This document shows positions 10,039 to 19,994 of a DNA stretch of 64,000 nt, in pieces. This DNA is from Rhododendron vialii (taxonomy: Eukaryota; Streptophyta; Magnoliopsida; Ericales; Ericaceae). The stretch lies in contig NC_080557.1 of the NCBI RefSeq assembly GCF_030253575.1, forward strand, positions 47,458,501 to 47,522,500, in the 5' to 3' direction. The translations under genes and the position numbers were made by a program. Under the pieces are notes generated by a model. The model saw only the letters and a list, made by a program, of their open reading frames with translations. It did not search any database and was not told the DNA's origin. Numbering within the stretch: position 1 is the stretch's first letter; the number at the start of each line of letters is the position of its first letter.

Positions 10039-10301
10039 GGGGAGGAAGTTGTTTGAGGTTTGGAGGTAGAGGGATTCGACCAAGCGGAGGCCTTGTTTGA
10101 TGTACTGGCAAAGGGTGGGGGTGTCGAGGTTGGTGGTTGGGGTGTTGGAGACGCCTACAAGTTGTTGGAGGGCGGTGAAATTGAGTGGGCATGAGGCGGC
10201 GGCTGCGGCGGTGGTGTTTGTGGATTGGACGAGGCGGCGGGAGGTGGTGGAGAGAGAGGAGAGAGGAAGAGGAGGAGGAGAGAGAGGAAGAGGAGGGACA
10301 T
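10039..10301 (-). pseudogene. N-terminal stub of the receptor kinase (truncated, frameshifted)
   Basis: This is the unit-2 copy of the first ~95 codons of the kinase at 828-2867. The homologous ATG is at 10299-10301, but its frame runs from the Leu-rich signal peptide into SPLSPPPPAASS. The real SPARK frame (TTSRRLVQSTNT, then SCPLNFTALQQLVGV) is one base off because of an indel in the GAG/CTC-rich repeat. The coding match stops at NNFLPL, where unit 1 ends and unit 2 begins. Beyond this the frame reads into non-coding DNA and stops near 9916. It lacks the rest of the SPARK domain, the membrane helix and the kinase, so it cannot make a receptor. Confidence 0.92.
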
Positions 10302-11114
10302 CGGGGACTGAGAGCTCCACTGAGGTTAGGGAATTGTCTTCGCCGCCGTCGTTTTGGGAGTAGATTTAGGGGGACTCCGAGCGAGGGAGTTTGACTTTAA
10401 CCGGCAGCCGTGTGAGGCTTGTTTCCGGGAACGCATTCGTATTTTAGTCGGGATGTCCAAACTGGGCCCTACAGCACCTTTTGCCCACTTTCACGATTTT
10501 TCTGTCTGTCAAAAGAGACTATTTTGGATGATCGTGACATTTTCGGGACACCGAGAAGTGATGCTCCTCTAAAGTTGAATTTTATAACTCGGGATTTTTT
10601 TTGAGATAACACCATCATCATTGTGATTGGGCGGTTTTGGAGCACCTTCAAATAGTGATCCAACGCATTCGATTCCTATATTATGCCGACACATTTAGTC
10701 CCTCAAGTGTGGTGCAGTTTAACTTTTTAAGATATGCTTGTTATGATTAGAACCGTTTATATATCATATTAACTACATAGAACTTTGTTTGTACGAAAAA
10801 TTGAGTTAGTCGAAGTCACAACATCATCAAGATGGAGTTATTTTGTAATTTATTCTCTTAAGTATAATAATCATCCAATTTTTAGAAACATAAATGATCC
10901 CTTGGTACCAAATTACCTCATTATTATTATCTTTTCATTGTCGTATCTGATTAATTTTTTGGTTTTTTCACCAACAAAATTTTATGACAAAATACAGTGC
11001 GAATTGTGATTATCTCAAAGAAAGTGCAGCGGCGGTGTTTGAGGATTGGTTGAGGCGGCAGTGGGAGGCGGTGGGGGAAGTTGGGTAGCGGGGTGGATGT
11101 ACAGGGGGTAGAAA

Positions 11115-11496
11115 CAGAAAGTCTAGTGCGGTGACCGGTCCACCACACGCCTTTTGGGGTCCATTCCGGGCCCTAAAAAAATACAGAAAAATATTCATAA
11201 ATTTTAAAATAATATTTTCATAGGACTCTGTAAAAAATCAGCTCCAACGAATATCGGTAGGTATGTTTTTTCGGAATTCGTAGGAACGAAACTGTTTAGT
11301 TTTGCAGTTTCGTCCTACAAATTCAAAAAACATATCTACCGATATCCGTTGGAGCTGATTTTTTACAGGGTCCTGTAAAAATATTATTTTAAAATTTATG
11401 AACATTTTTCTGTATTTTTTTAAAATCCGGAATGAGTTCCAAAAGAGGTGCGGTGGACGGTCAATGTGAATTGCATGTGGTGACTGTAGCGCGGGT
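11115..11496. mobile_element. Mutator-like foldback MITE (382 bp)
   Basis: The two arms are inverted copies of each other. The left one has GTCCACCACACGCC and CATTCCGG, then an AAAAAAATACAG phrase. The right one is its complement down to GGTGCGGTGGACGGTC. Further in, GATATCCGTTGGAGCTGA and its inverse flank the loop. The direct repeat GGGGGTAGAAA lies on both sides (11104-11114 and 11497-11507). Unit 1 has one copy of the site near 3696-3705. The core and the AGAAAGTCTA end are shared with 21549-21942. Confidence 0.8.
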
Positions 11497-11680
11497 GGGG
11501 GTAGAAATAAGGGAGTTTGACTTCAACCGGCAGCCTTCACTGGGGCCTACAACCCAATCGACAAATGGGACCTGCAACCCCTCTCACTCATTTCCACGTG
11601 TTTTCTCTCTCGAAGTTTGTGTTTCTTTTCTAGTCAAAGTCAAACGTCAAAAAAACAGAACTATACTACTGAGGGAAGAA

Positions 11681-11887
11681 CTAAGGCCTGTTTTTCAACG
11701 GGAAATAAGTACTTATTGTAAAAATATATATTTAAATTTAGAAATTATGTAAATAATTTTTTTATTAATATAAATTTTTTTATAGGGAAGAACTAAGGCC
11801 TATTTTTTTATATAAATTATTTTTGAGTTTGAAAATGTGTAATATATACTTATTTTTTTAATAAGGTATTCTGAAACGGAGCCTAAG
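11681..11887. mobile_element. hAT-like MITE (TIR CTAAGG), unit 2 copy
   Basis: Counterpart of 3930-4177. It starts CTAAGGCCTG and ends GAGCCTAAG. A second internal GAAGAACTAAGGCCT at about 11788 indicates an internal rearrangement or nested partial duplication. Confidence 0.55.
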
Positions 11888-12045
11888 AAGGATGTCACTC
11901 ACGAGTCACTCGCGTGTAATTGCATTTATTTTTTATTTTTTGGGTAAACTTCATTTATATTATTATCTACAAGTACTTCACTACGCTTTGTACATTTTTT
12001 AATAAGGTTGCATGAAATTAAAAAAATACTCCTACTAGTTTTTTA

Positions 12046-12258
12046 TTCTCTCAATCCCAAAACGTTTGTCCGGTCCGCAAAACGATGACATAAAAATAGT
12101 ACTATTTTTACAAGAAAAATTTTAATTTTTTTTCAACAATTTACTAGATATCGATGAATTCTTTTAATTTATGAAAAAAGTTTGAATTTTTTCTTAAAAG
12201 AAATTGATTATTTTTTAGTCCTTGTTTTACGGATCAGATAAACATTTTGGGACGGAGA
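12046..12258. mobile_element. Stowaway/Tc1-mariner-type MITE (213 bp)
   Basis: Inverted ends resemble each other: TCTCAATCCCAAAACGTTTG at the left, and at the right the complement of TCTCCGTCCCAAAATGTTTA. TA is present on each side (12044-12045, 12259-12260). Unit 1 runs straight through the site (about 4328-4345, TTTTTAATTTAGTTATTTC). No coding capacity. Confidence 0.75.
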
Positions 12259-12581
12259 TATTTAGTTATTTCTTCACGCGTGAAATGGTAAACATTTTAT
12301 TTTATAGACATGAAGAAAAAAAGAGTTCAACTGAAGGTCATTAAAGTCCTGGGGCAGAGACTGTTCAGCGGGGTAAGTTCGCACTTGGTCTTTCAATCCC
12401 AAATCATAGTAGTGGTGAATGAATCTAGAGTAACATGTGACAGTGTGTAAAAGGATTAAATAATTTTTCTTTCTAGGAGGCAGTGGATGGATGAAATTTT
12501 TTCTTATATTCAGAAAGTTGATCGCTTCTAGATCGAATTGGGACATAAGTAATCATATTCTCACGCAAATGCTACCCAAAC

Positions 12582-12777
12582 AGAGCTGGGCAACGGTCAC
12601 GAAACACGATAACATGACACGAACCGGACACAAAGTTAGCGGATTAGGGTTGATCATTTCTGACACAAAACACGAAAATGACACGACTCAAAAACATGAA
12701 TTCTAAAATGGGTAGGGTTCAGATTGTGTAGTTTGTGACACGAACACGACCCGACCCGACTCGTTACCCAGTTCTAT
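12582..12777. mobile_element. hAT-type MITE (196 bp) with 8-bp TSD
   Basis: Flanked by perfect 8-bp direct repeats ACCCAAAC (12574-12581, 12778-12785). The left end is AGAGCTGGGCAACG and the right end is the complement of ATAGAACTGGGTAACG. The interior is rich in ACACGA and CACGACCCG phrases. An 8-bp target duplication and these ends fit hAT. At the paralogous site in unit 1 (4655-4671) there is no element but a double, altered copy of the target. Confidence 0.85.
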
Positions 12778-13403
12778 ACCCAAACATATGAATCTTCGGA
12801 CTTGTTTGATGATGGTGGGACTAAGGAGATCGAGGGGATTACGGGTGGGCCAACATGTTTCATCTTTTTTTTCGTTGTCCTGTGTTTGTTTGCACACAAC
12901 ATTAAGGCCAAAACGAATAATAGTGGACTCTTCGTCCATTTAGTAATCCTATTTGCGGGATTAATTAAAACCGGGTGAGGGGTGGTATTAGCCGGTCTGC
13001 CTTCCCAGCTTTATTTCCCTTCACATACAACGGTTGAAATAAAAATCTCCATCATCTTTATCCCACTTTTATTCTACTCTAAACAAAACCCAGTACAACT
13101 AATCTCAGAATTCATTTTATTTCATCTATTATCCCGTAAATCCCATCGTGTCCCCTCTATTTTCATTCTTAATTCCATCTCATCCAATCATTCCTAAAAG
13201 AAATCCGGCAACCAAACGTGCTTATAGTTTCAGAATCACAATTCTCATTCCTCCTAAAATGTCTCTCATCCAAACACAGTCTAAAGGAGGAAAGAAAACG
13301 TGTTCAAGTTGATATAATGGGCTTTTGGAAATGTCGATCGACAGCCCAGGTGCTTGTCCACCATGGGCTGGGCTCAAGTACATCTCATGCCAAAAAAATA
13401 AAA

Positions 13404-13535
13404 GGAAAAATGACGGCCAATGATGTGTTTTGATAATTAATACCCGTCAATGACATTTTCAATATTAACAAATGTTCTTAGCTTGTCCTTCGCAGGTATT
13501 AATTATCGAAACACGTCTTGGGCCGACATTTTCCC
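13404..13535. mobile_element. Palindromic MITE (GGAAAATGACGG family)
   Basis: About 132 bp, nearly fully self-complementary. The left arm contains GACGGCC and TTTTGATAATTAATACC, the right arm GGTATTAATTATCGAAAC and GGCCGACATTTTCCC. An AAATAAAA repeat on both sides is a candidate 8-bp target duplication. Relatives are at 22379-22500 (complete) and 9689-9770 (half). Confidence 0.75.
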
Positions 13536-14529
13536 AAAATAAAAAGAGAAAAATAATGATATGGTATAGTTGGGCTTGACTTTAGTAGTACTAATTTGGT
13601 TAGTCAGTGATGATTCTGAACTGCACTTCTTTTGTGTTAATTAGCGTTATAAAAACTCTCGGGTCCTATTAACTCTTTTGGGCTCAATTTGTATAGAACT
13701 TTGTTCTTCTGGTTTTAATTGAAATTTCCGCAAGACGACCATAGGATTGGTTCCCAAGGGTTAATTGAAGTACGCATAAGCTGATCCGGATACTTGAATC
13801 ATTCTGTTTGAAGCCGCCACTACTTAAGTTCTCTCATTCAGAATGTCATCACCATTTAAATTTCCATCCTGAAATTGCATAATTTTTCCTATTACACCCC
13901 TAGTAATTTTATATATATATATATATAAACGTTCAGGGTTTGGTGGATCAAAGTCAAACAATGCCAAACCCCCTAGGTAGAGCACTCATCGCCTCAATTC
14001 TTTACTAGAATTGTAAACTTTGAATCAAGTGATAAGGTTGCAATACATAACAGATACAAACTATTTTTGTTCTCCCATCAGTTTCAAGGACTCAACAGCA
14101 TTGAATTCAAGATAAATTGGGGCCGATAACTTAGTTTGGTGGTCAAGATTTGTGACTCGGGGTTTACTCCCTCCTATTGAGCTCTCGCGCTATTAACTCT
14201 TTTGGAGTCGGTCCATATGAGGCATTTTATCTGATTTTAATTGGGCCACTTATGATTAGTCAAGGCGTGCGTAAACCCGCATGAACATCTGAGTTATAAA
14301 AAAACCAAGAAGAAAAGGAAACAAGAGGGGAATTGAGATGGCAAGATCAAGATGGAATGGGAATGAACGCAGGAATGAGTTTGGTTAGCCTGGTAAGCTA
14401 CAAAGCTAATCCGAGCAGACAAACATAACGTAAGTAGGAATTAGGATCACCAACCAAGAATAATCATTTAATGGTTTTCTTTTGTCGGTACCAAGCTTAA
14501 ATTAATGTTGACAAAACTTATACCTGAAT

Positions 14530-15692
14530 CAATTGGAGGGGAAAAAAAAAAAAAAAAACCACTTTGAAAACAAGGGACATACGTATTGGTTCTTACACAC
14601 AATATCAATTGTTGGGGGTACTCCCAGAGCATTACGTGGCATTGCTACGTAGTAATACCTTGTTGATCACTCTTTGTCTTCCATCACCCGACAAAAGTGA
14701 GATAATTTTCTTACCAAATACTTTGACGCAATGTAAATAATTGAAATACCACGTTCGAAACGCCACGTGATACTCTCGGAACACTGAATAATGAATGGAG
14801 AGAGAGTCTTCAAATACAGGCAACCATGTTTAATAATAATTGTTGATGTATTGATTAACACGGCCGTATATAGAAAAGATGCTCCCAATAGATTCGTATA
14901 TCGATCACATGAGTGGAAGGAAGATTTTCTTGCTTGTGGCTGAAGAACCAATCAAACCTTGCATCATGAAAATTCCTTGCTTCAGAGTTCCACCACACTG
15001 ATCAGGTGACTTGCTCGTGATAAAGTAGAAATCATAGTACTACAATTGTAATTGGTATTCGAGTTGCATGTGGAGTAGTTGCCCAGTAAACATCATATAC
15101 TTCTATGCGTTTGATTAATGTTTAGATCTCACTAATTACACCTAACACTACTGATTTTTGCTGGAAAAAACAATGATACGAGCCTCGCGACTTTGACAAA
15201 TTTTATGATTTTTTACATCCGTCCTGGTAAACGTGCCTCGCCACTTTAAAAACAAAATTCTACCTCAACATAGAGCAGACAAAGTATTTACTCTCAGTTC
15301 CTTGTCAGTTAAGACAACGAATCCTATCAAGTCTTTTCGGCTGAATGTTTATATAACTTGTCGGACATCCACCCGAGTCTTTATTGGCATCCAAGTTCAA
15401 CATCCACCTACCCAAAAAAAACTACAGTAATACTTTCAAATTTTTGTGGCCTTACTAACATATAAACTTTTGCAATCCACATATCTTTTTTCACTTTTTA
15501 ACTAGTAGCATTCTTTTGTCCTCCGAATTTGTTCAGTAGAACCTACAAGATCTCTTTGCAAAGAAAAATGTTTTCCCGAAATCCCTAACTACAAACCCAC
15601 ACCAAGTATATTCCGTTTTGGTTTAGTTTTCTTTTATACACTTCTTTACTGAAGATACCTTTGCTAAACTAAGAAGAAACATCTTGACAAGA
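14530..15692. other. Intergenic DNA
   Basis: No coding gene is supported. The left edge has an A-run (about 14543-14560) just after the duplication boundary. Short open frames on the minus strand (14632-14951) show no recognisable domain or codon pattern. Confidence 0.5.
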
Positions 15693-15901
15693 CACATTCA
15701 GAGATCGCCCCAGTGGTTCGGACGGTTGCTCAGACTTTGAGAGTATTCCTTAAGATTTTGGGTTTGATTTCCCACTGAATGAGTACATAAGTGGGGGGCT
15801 GTGACTGGTGTGACCGCGCTAGCTTCTCCGGAAGTTTGAATTGCACAATCGGATCCATTTAGTGATTTGAGGATTGTTCCTTCGTTACCCAAAAGGGCCA
15901 A
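15693..15901 (+). mobile_element. tRNA-derived SINE with 16-bp TSD
   Basis: Flanked by perfect direct repeats AAACATCTTGACAAGA (15677-15692 and 15902-15917). The 5' part has pol III box A-like (CAGTGGTTCGGACGG) and box B-like (GGGTTTGATTTCCC) sequence about 35 bases apart. The body ends CGTTACCCAAAAGGGCCAAA. Size (209 bp), promoter boxes and long TSD fit a plant tRNA-related SINE. Confidence 0.85.
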
Positions 15902-15917
15902 AAACATCTTGACAAGA

Positions 15918-16333
15918 GCCTATAAACTAATACTACCAAAATGGTTGTGGGAACCAAGAGTAATCTGGAATTGGATTTAGGTGGAGAGCCTTATCCAATG
16001 AGACCCTCAATATTCTGGTGGCTTGGTAGTTTAGGACACGAAACAGCTTAAAATAATGCAATATGCATCTCTGTATCTGACTTTATAACGCCCAAGTACG
16101 GACGAGAAATAAGAACTACAAGAAGTTCCCAAAATACTATTTGGGAATTCTATATGTATTTCCTTTCAAATGGGTCCCCCTGAAATCAAGAATACTACTG
16201 TAAATTTTAAGCACATAGATATGGGGGCCCGTTGGCCCAAGAAGCAACATATAGTTGCGCAATAAACTTGGAAAAACTGCAGCAAAAGGGTGTGCTTTGT
16301 TGTTGTTGAACCTCATTCCTGCATCCTCTCCCC

Positions 16334-16336
<3 letters not shown>
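15918..16336. other. Upstream region of the RLCK gene
   Basis: No gene is seen. This stretch and the CT tract that follows it probably hold the promoter and transcription start of the plus-strand RLCK gene. No clear TATA box could be assigned. Confidence 0.4.

Positions 16337-16389
<53 letters not shown>
16337..16389. repeat. (TC)n microsatellite in the RLCK leader
   Basis: An uninterrupted TC run of about 50 bases lies in the presumed 5' UTR or core promoter of the kinase gene. CT/GA tracts in this position are common in plant promoters. Similar tracts precede the PPR gene and the RopGAP gene here. Confidence 0.9.
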
Positions 16390-16390
<1 letters not shown>

Positions 16391-16470
16391 ACTTTCTCTC
16401 TCTGTGGCTTCTGGGCTCGCAGTGCCTTTGCTTTTGACTGAAGATCTCCGACAACCTTCACTCTTTCATG

Positions 16471-17331
16471 GTATGCCCAACATCTTTATTCCTCTTGCTG
16501 TTTAACTAGGAACCTCTTTGTTCCTTTTTTTTTTTTTTTCTGCAGTCGTTGTTGATGGGTATGCATCTTTGGTCTCTTTATGGGGACCGCAATGCCTCCA
16601 TAGCACACATATACATTCTGCTGTATTTCGGCTCGAAATCGGACCTTCCATCGTCTCCGTTTTCTGTGTTTGTTATTGCTTCCGTGCAACAAAGTCGTAC
16701 TCACATGTATACATTATACATATAGCTTCCTCACATTTGGTTTCTCTTTTGTCCTCAACTCTGCTACGAGAAATATTTTCTGTGTTTTCGCTTGAAATGA
16801 TTTAGAGTTTGATCCATTATCCCACCTGATTTCAAAGCGTCCCTTTGGTTTCCATGTTTCAGTTTTTTTCTTTTTGGGTAATGCCGGGTGTCCATTATTA
16901 CACTCTGGTTCTCTGTTTATCTATTGAATTTTCACTTGTGCTTGTTTAAACTTGCCCCTGATTAGCATGCTGCTTAGGTTTGTTCATCGAATCAGGCTAA
17001 TTTTCCAGTTACCATATTTACCTGAAAAATATCCTGAATTTCCCGATGGCGACAAAAATAGAGTCCTCTGTTTTCTGTCTCTGGTTTTGCTTGAATAAAG
17101 TCTCTTTGAATTTTGATTGCGTGTCAAAACTCAAAAGCACCTTTGGAAAACACTTTTTAGAGACTGTTTTGGAAAACAAAAACATCCCTCGTTCTCATCA
17201 TGCTGTAGTCTTTTTTGGGCTGCTTTCTTGTGGGTTGGTGAAGGTTATTTTCAGCCATTTCTCTTGGAATTAGGTTTTAAAAACTGTTCCCCAATTTGGC
17301 TTTTCTTGAAAATTTGCTTCCTTTTTGGCAG
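16471..17331 (+). other. Probable 5' UTR intron of the RLCK gene
   Basis: A donor (CATG|GTATGC at 16471) follows the CT-rich leader. A good acceptor (CTTTTTGGCAG ending at 17331) lies 17 bases before the start codon. The stretch between is T-rich and lacks coding pattern. Only transcript data would confirm the donor choice. Confidence 0.5.
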
Positions 17332-17348
17332 AACAGTGATTTGTGAAA

Positions 17349-19994
17349 ATGGAGGGGAAGGAAGATGTGTACTCGCCCGACGGAGTTCTTGAGGACTACT
17401 TCAGGACCGTGGAATCCGAAACAGCAAGCTCATCTGAAGCTGAAGTGGAACAAAATCCGAAGCCCGCAGCTCGATGGCGTGGTTTGGTTCAACTACTGAA
17501 AAGCAGATCAAAAGGACCGTTATCCACTCTGCATCCCCTCAGTGTTTTGAAGCTGTCAAGGAGAAGTAGCAGTAGCTCGAGGGAACACATCAGTGGCGCG
17601 ACGAGTTCTCTCGGAGATCCTGATTTAGCTTATACGAGTCCTCAGCTGAAGAACTTCACTATCTCTGAACTCCAATCTGCAACCAACTGTTTCAACCATG
17701 GTTTGTAGCTTCCCTCCAAGTTTTGTTCGATTTGGGCCGATAAAAAAGAGAGAGTTTTCATTCAATTTGAACTTTTAATTTGTGTCCTCATAGAATGAAT
17801 CCAAGTTGAACTTTTAATTTGACACGTTCCCATTATCCAGGTCGAATTTGAGACCTTTATCATTGTGTTGCTTTTGTTTCGAATTGGTTTTTGTTTTTAG
17901 GAAAAACAATGTGGACAGTTTGCAGTTTACCCATCGTTTTCATGTTCTTGCCTTTTTATGCGTCAAACCAGCTTTAGAAAATTGACATCATGTTTTGATT
18001 TTAGACTCGTGCCCGGGTCAAATCGTGTTCTTTGTTGCATGTATAGCTTTCTAGAGCAGAGATCCAGCAACGCATTCTAGGCACAGATCATGGGTCTTGG
18101 ATGTACCGTTAGGTTGTGCTGAGTCAAATCTGCTCCGTTTTTTTGAAGATAATTTATTTGCAATTCACTGCACAAATTCTAGATTCAAATAGATCCTCAA
18201 AGGTTAGTAGAAACGTTGCCCAGAAAATGGTGTGTTTTCAGTCATTTTTCTAGGAAATTTTGTCAAACAGGTTTTCCTGCATCGGCCTCCGTTTGTGTTT
18301 TCCGCTTGCTTGCGACAACGAAAAAGAGTTTCCAAAAAGTGAACAAACGTTTTTCTTCTGCTGCAGAAAATTTGATTGGAAAGGGTGGTTATGCTGAAGT
18401 TTACAAGGGATGTCTGCGAGATGGGCAGCTTGTAGCAATTAAGCGGCTAACACGAGGACCGCCTGAGGATAGAATAGGAGACTTCTTATCTGAGCTCGGG
18501 ACTATGGCTCATGTCAACCACCCCAATACAGCTAAATTGATCGGCTATGGAGTTGAAGGAGGAACGTTTCTTGCTCTGGAGTTATCTCCAAATGGAAGCT
18601 TAGCTTCTCTGCTTCACAAGGGTTTGTTTCTTCTTCTAGTTATAAGTTTTATTTGTTGAGTTTTTTTTTTTTTTTTTTTCACGTAGAAAAACGCGCCTCA
18701 CTTTGTTTGATTGATTTACATTTTCGCGGGGATTTGATTTACATTTTCCTACGGAGTTAATCTCGTATATGTTTTTTGAGTTACTTATGTAGGTTCAAAG
18801 CCAAGACTTGACTGGAGTATAAGGTATAAGGTAGCACTTGGAACGGCTGAAGGTCTGTTGTACCTTCACGAGGGTTGTCGAAGGAGAATCATTCACAGAG
18901 ACATCAAATCCGCAAATATACTGCTTACTGAAAGCTTTGAGCCTCAGGTACCCTTCGAAGTGTTTTTGTTTTCTAAACTGTTCTGCAGGTGGTTGTGTTT
19001 TAGCAAAATGGAACTGTTTTTAGGTTTAACTACTCAGTATCATGACCAAACCAACCTAAAGCAAAATGTGTATATGCCATTCTTAAGGTGTTTTGGGGGG
19101 AGGCTTTGAACCTCAAAGGGTAACTATTTTCGATTCAGATTTGTGACTTCGGGCTTGCAAAATGGCTTCCAGAGCAATGGACTCACCACACGGTGACAAA
19201 ATTCGAAGGCACATTCGGGTTCGATCACCTAACTTCCTCGTCAATGGTAATCTAAACAAAATTCTGCTTCTGAACTTTTTCTTTTTCCAATTGCAGCTAT
19301 CTTGCTCCTGAGTACTTAATGCATGGCATTTTAGACGAAAAAACTGATGTTTTTGCCTTTGGCGTGCTGCTGCTGGAAATTATTAGTGGGCGTCGAGCCC
19401 TGGACTATTCAAGGCAAACCCTTGCCATTTGGGTATATGCCTCTCTTCTCCTCTCACGCATATGGAAAACCACCTAATCGCTTCCTACGCGACATGTTTT
19501 CTAATCTATTTTCTGGACGGATGGGAGGTGAAAATTTTCATGTATTTTTTGCAGGCAAAGCCGTTGCTGAAGAAGAACAACATCAGGGAGCTTGTCGATC
19601 CTTCTCTTGGCGACAACTACAACTCGCTGCAGATGAAACTCATGGTCTTGACTGCATTCTTATGCACGCAACAATCCTCGATTCAACGGCCTCAGATGAG
19701 ACAGGCACGTTCCCCTGACCTTAACTAAGTGCTACATTCACGTCATCCTAATTCCACATACAACATAAAATTCAGCACAACGGCGATGAAGGTTTTGAAA
19801 ACTCATTTAGAATATGATCGATGATATGTGAGTGACGACTTGATTTTGCGGTTGGAATGCAGGTTGTGCAGCTTCTCAGAGGCAGCCAGGGCGGCCTGGA
19901 GGTGATGAAAAAATTCCAAAAGCCGTCGTTTTGGAAGAGGTATTATGTGGAGCTTTTCACTGCAGAAGAAGGCAAGGGAACAGGAGAATTGTAA
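17349..19994 (+). CDS. Receptor-like cytoplasmic kinase, RLCK-VI_A (RBK1/RBK2 type)
   Basis: Seven coding exons: 17349-17700, 18367-18621, 18793-18947, 19139-19218, 19297-19432, 19555-19704 and 19863-19994. They total 1,260 nt and 419 residues, with all junctions in phase. The start ATG opens [18 protein letters not shown], a family-typical N-terminus. The kinase domain has [12 protein letters not shown] (121-132), VAIK lysine 143, HRDIKSAN (237-244), DFG (257-259) and APE (284-286). The block [15 protein letters not shown] is characteristic of RLCK class VI. There is no signal peptide or membrane helix, so it acts in the cytosol. Arabidopsis RBK1 and RBK2 bind ROP GTPases, and the same role is inferred here. 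Intron 6 uses a GC donor (CAG|GCACGT). The full kinase fold is intact. Confidence 0.93.

Larger units (their letters stand above)
10039..14529. repeat. Tandem segmental duplication, unit 2
   Basis: Direct copy of the kinase 5' end and its upstream flank. The right edge is set by CTTATACCTGAATCAA at about 14520, the same phrase that ends unit 1 before 10039. Unit 2 has four private insertions (11115-11496, 12046-12258, 12582-12777, 13404-13535) and lacks the LTR of unit 1. Confidence 0.9.

Noticed and set aside
14632-14951. Minus-strand frames of 63 and 94 codons
   Set aside because: Overlapping frames, no domain, no splice context.
16137-16461. Arg-Glu repeat frames on the minus strand
   Set aside because: Produced by the (TC)n microsatellite.
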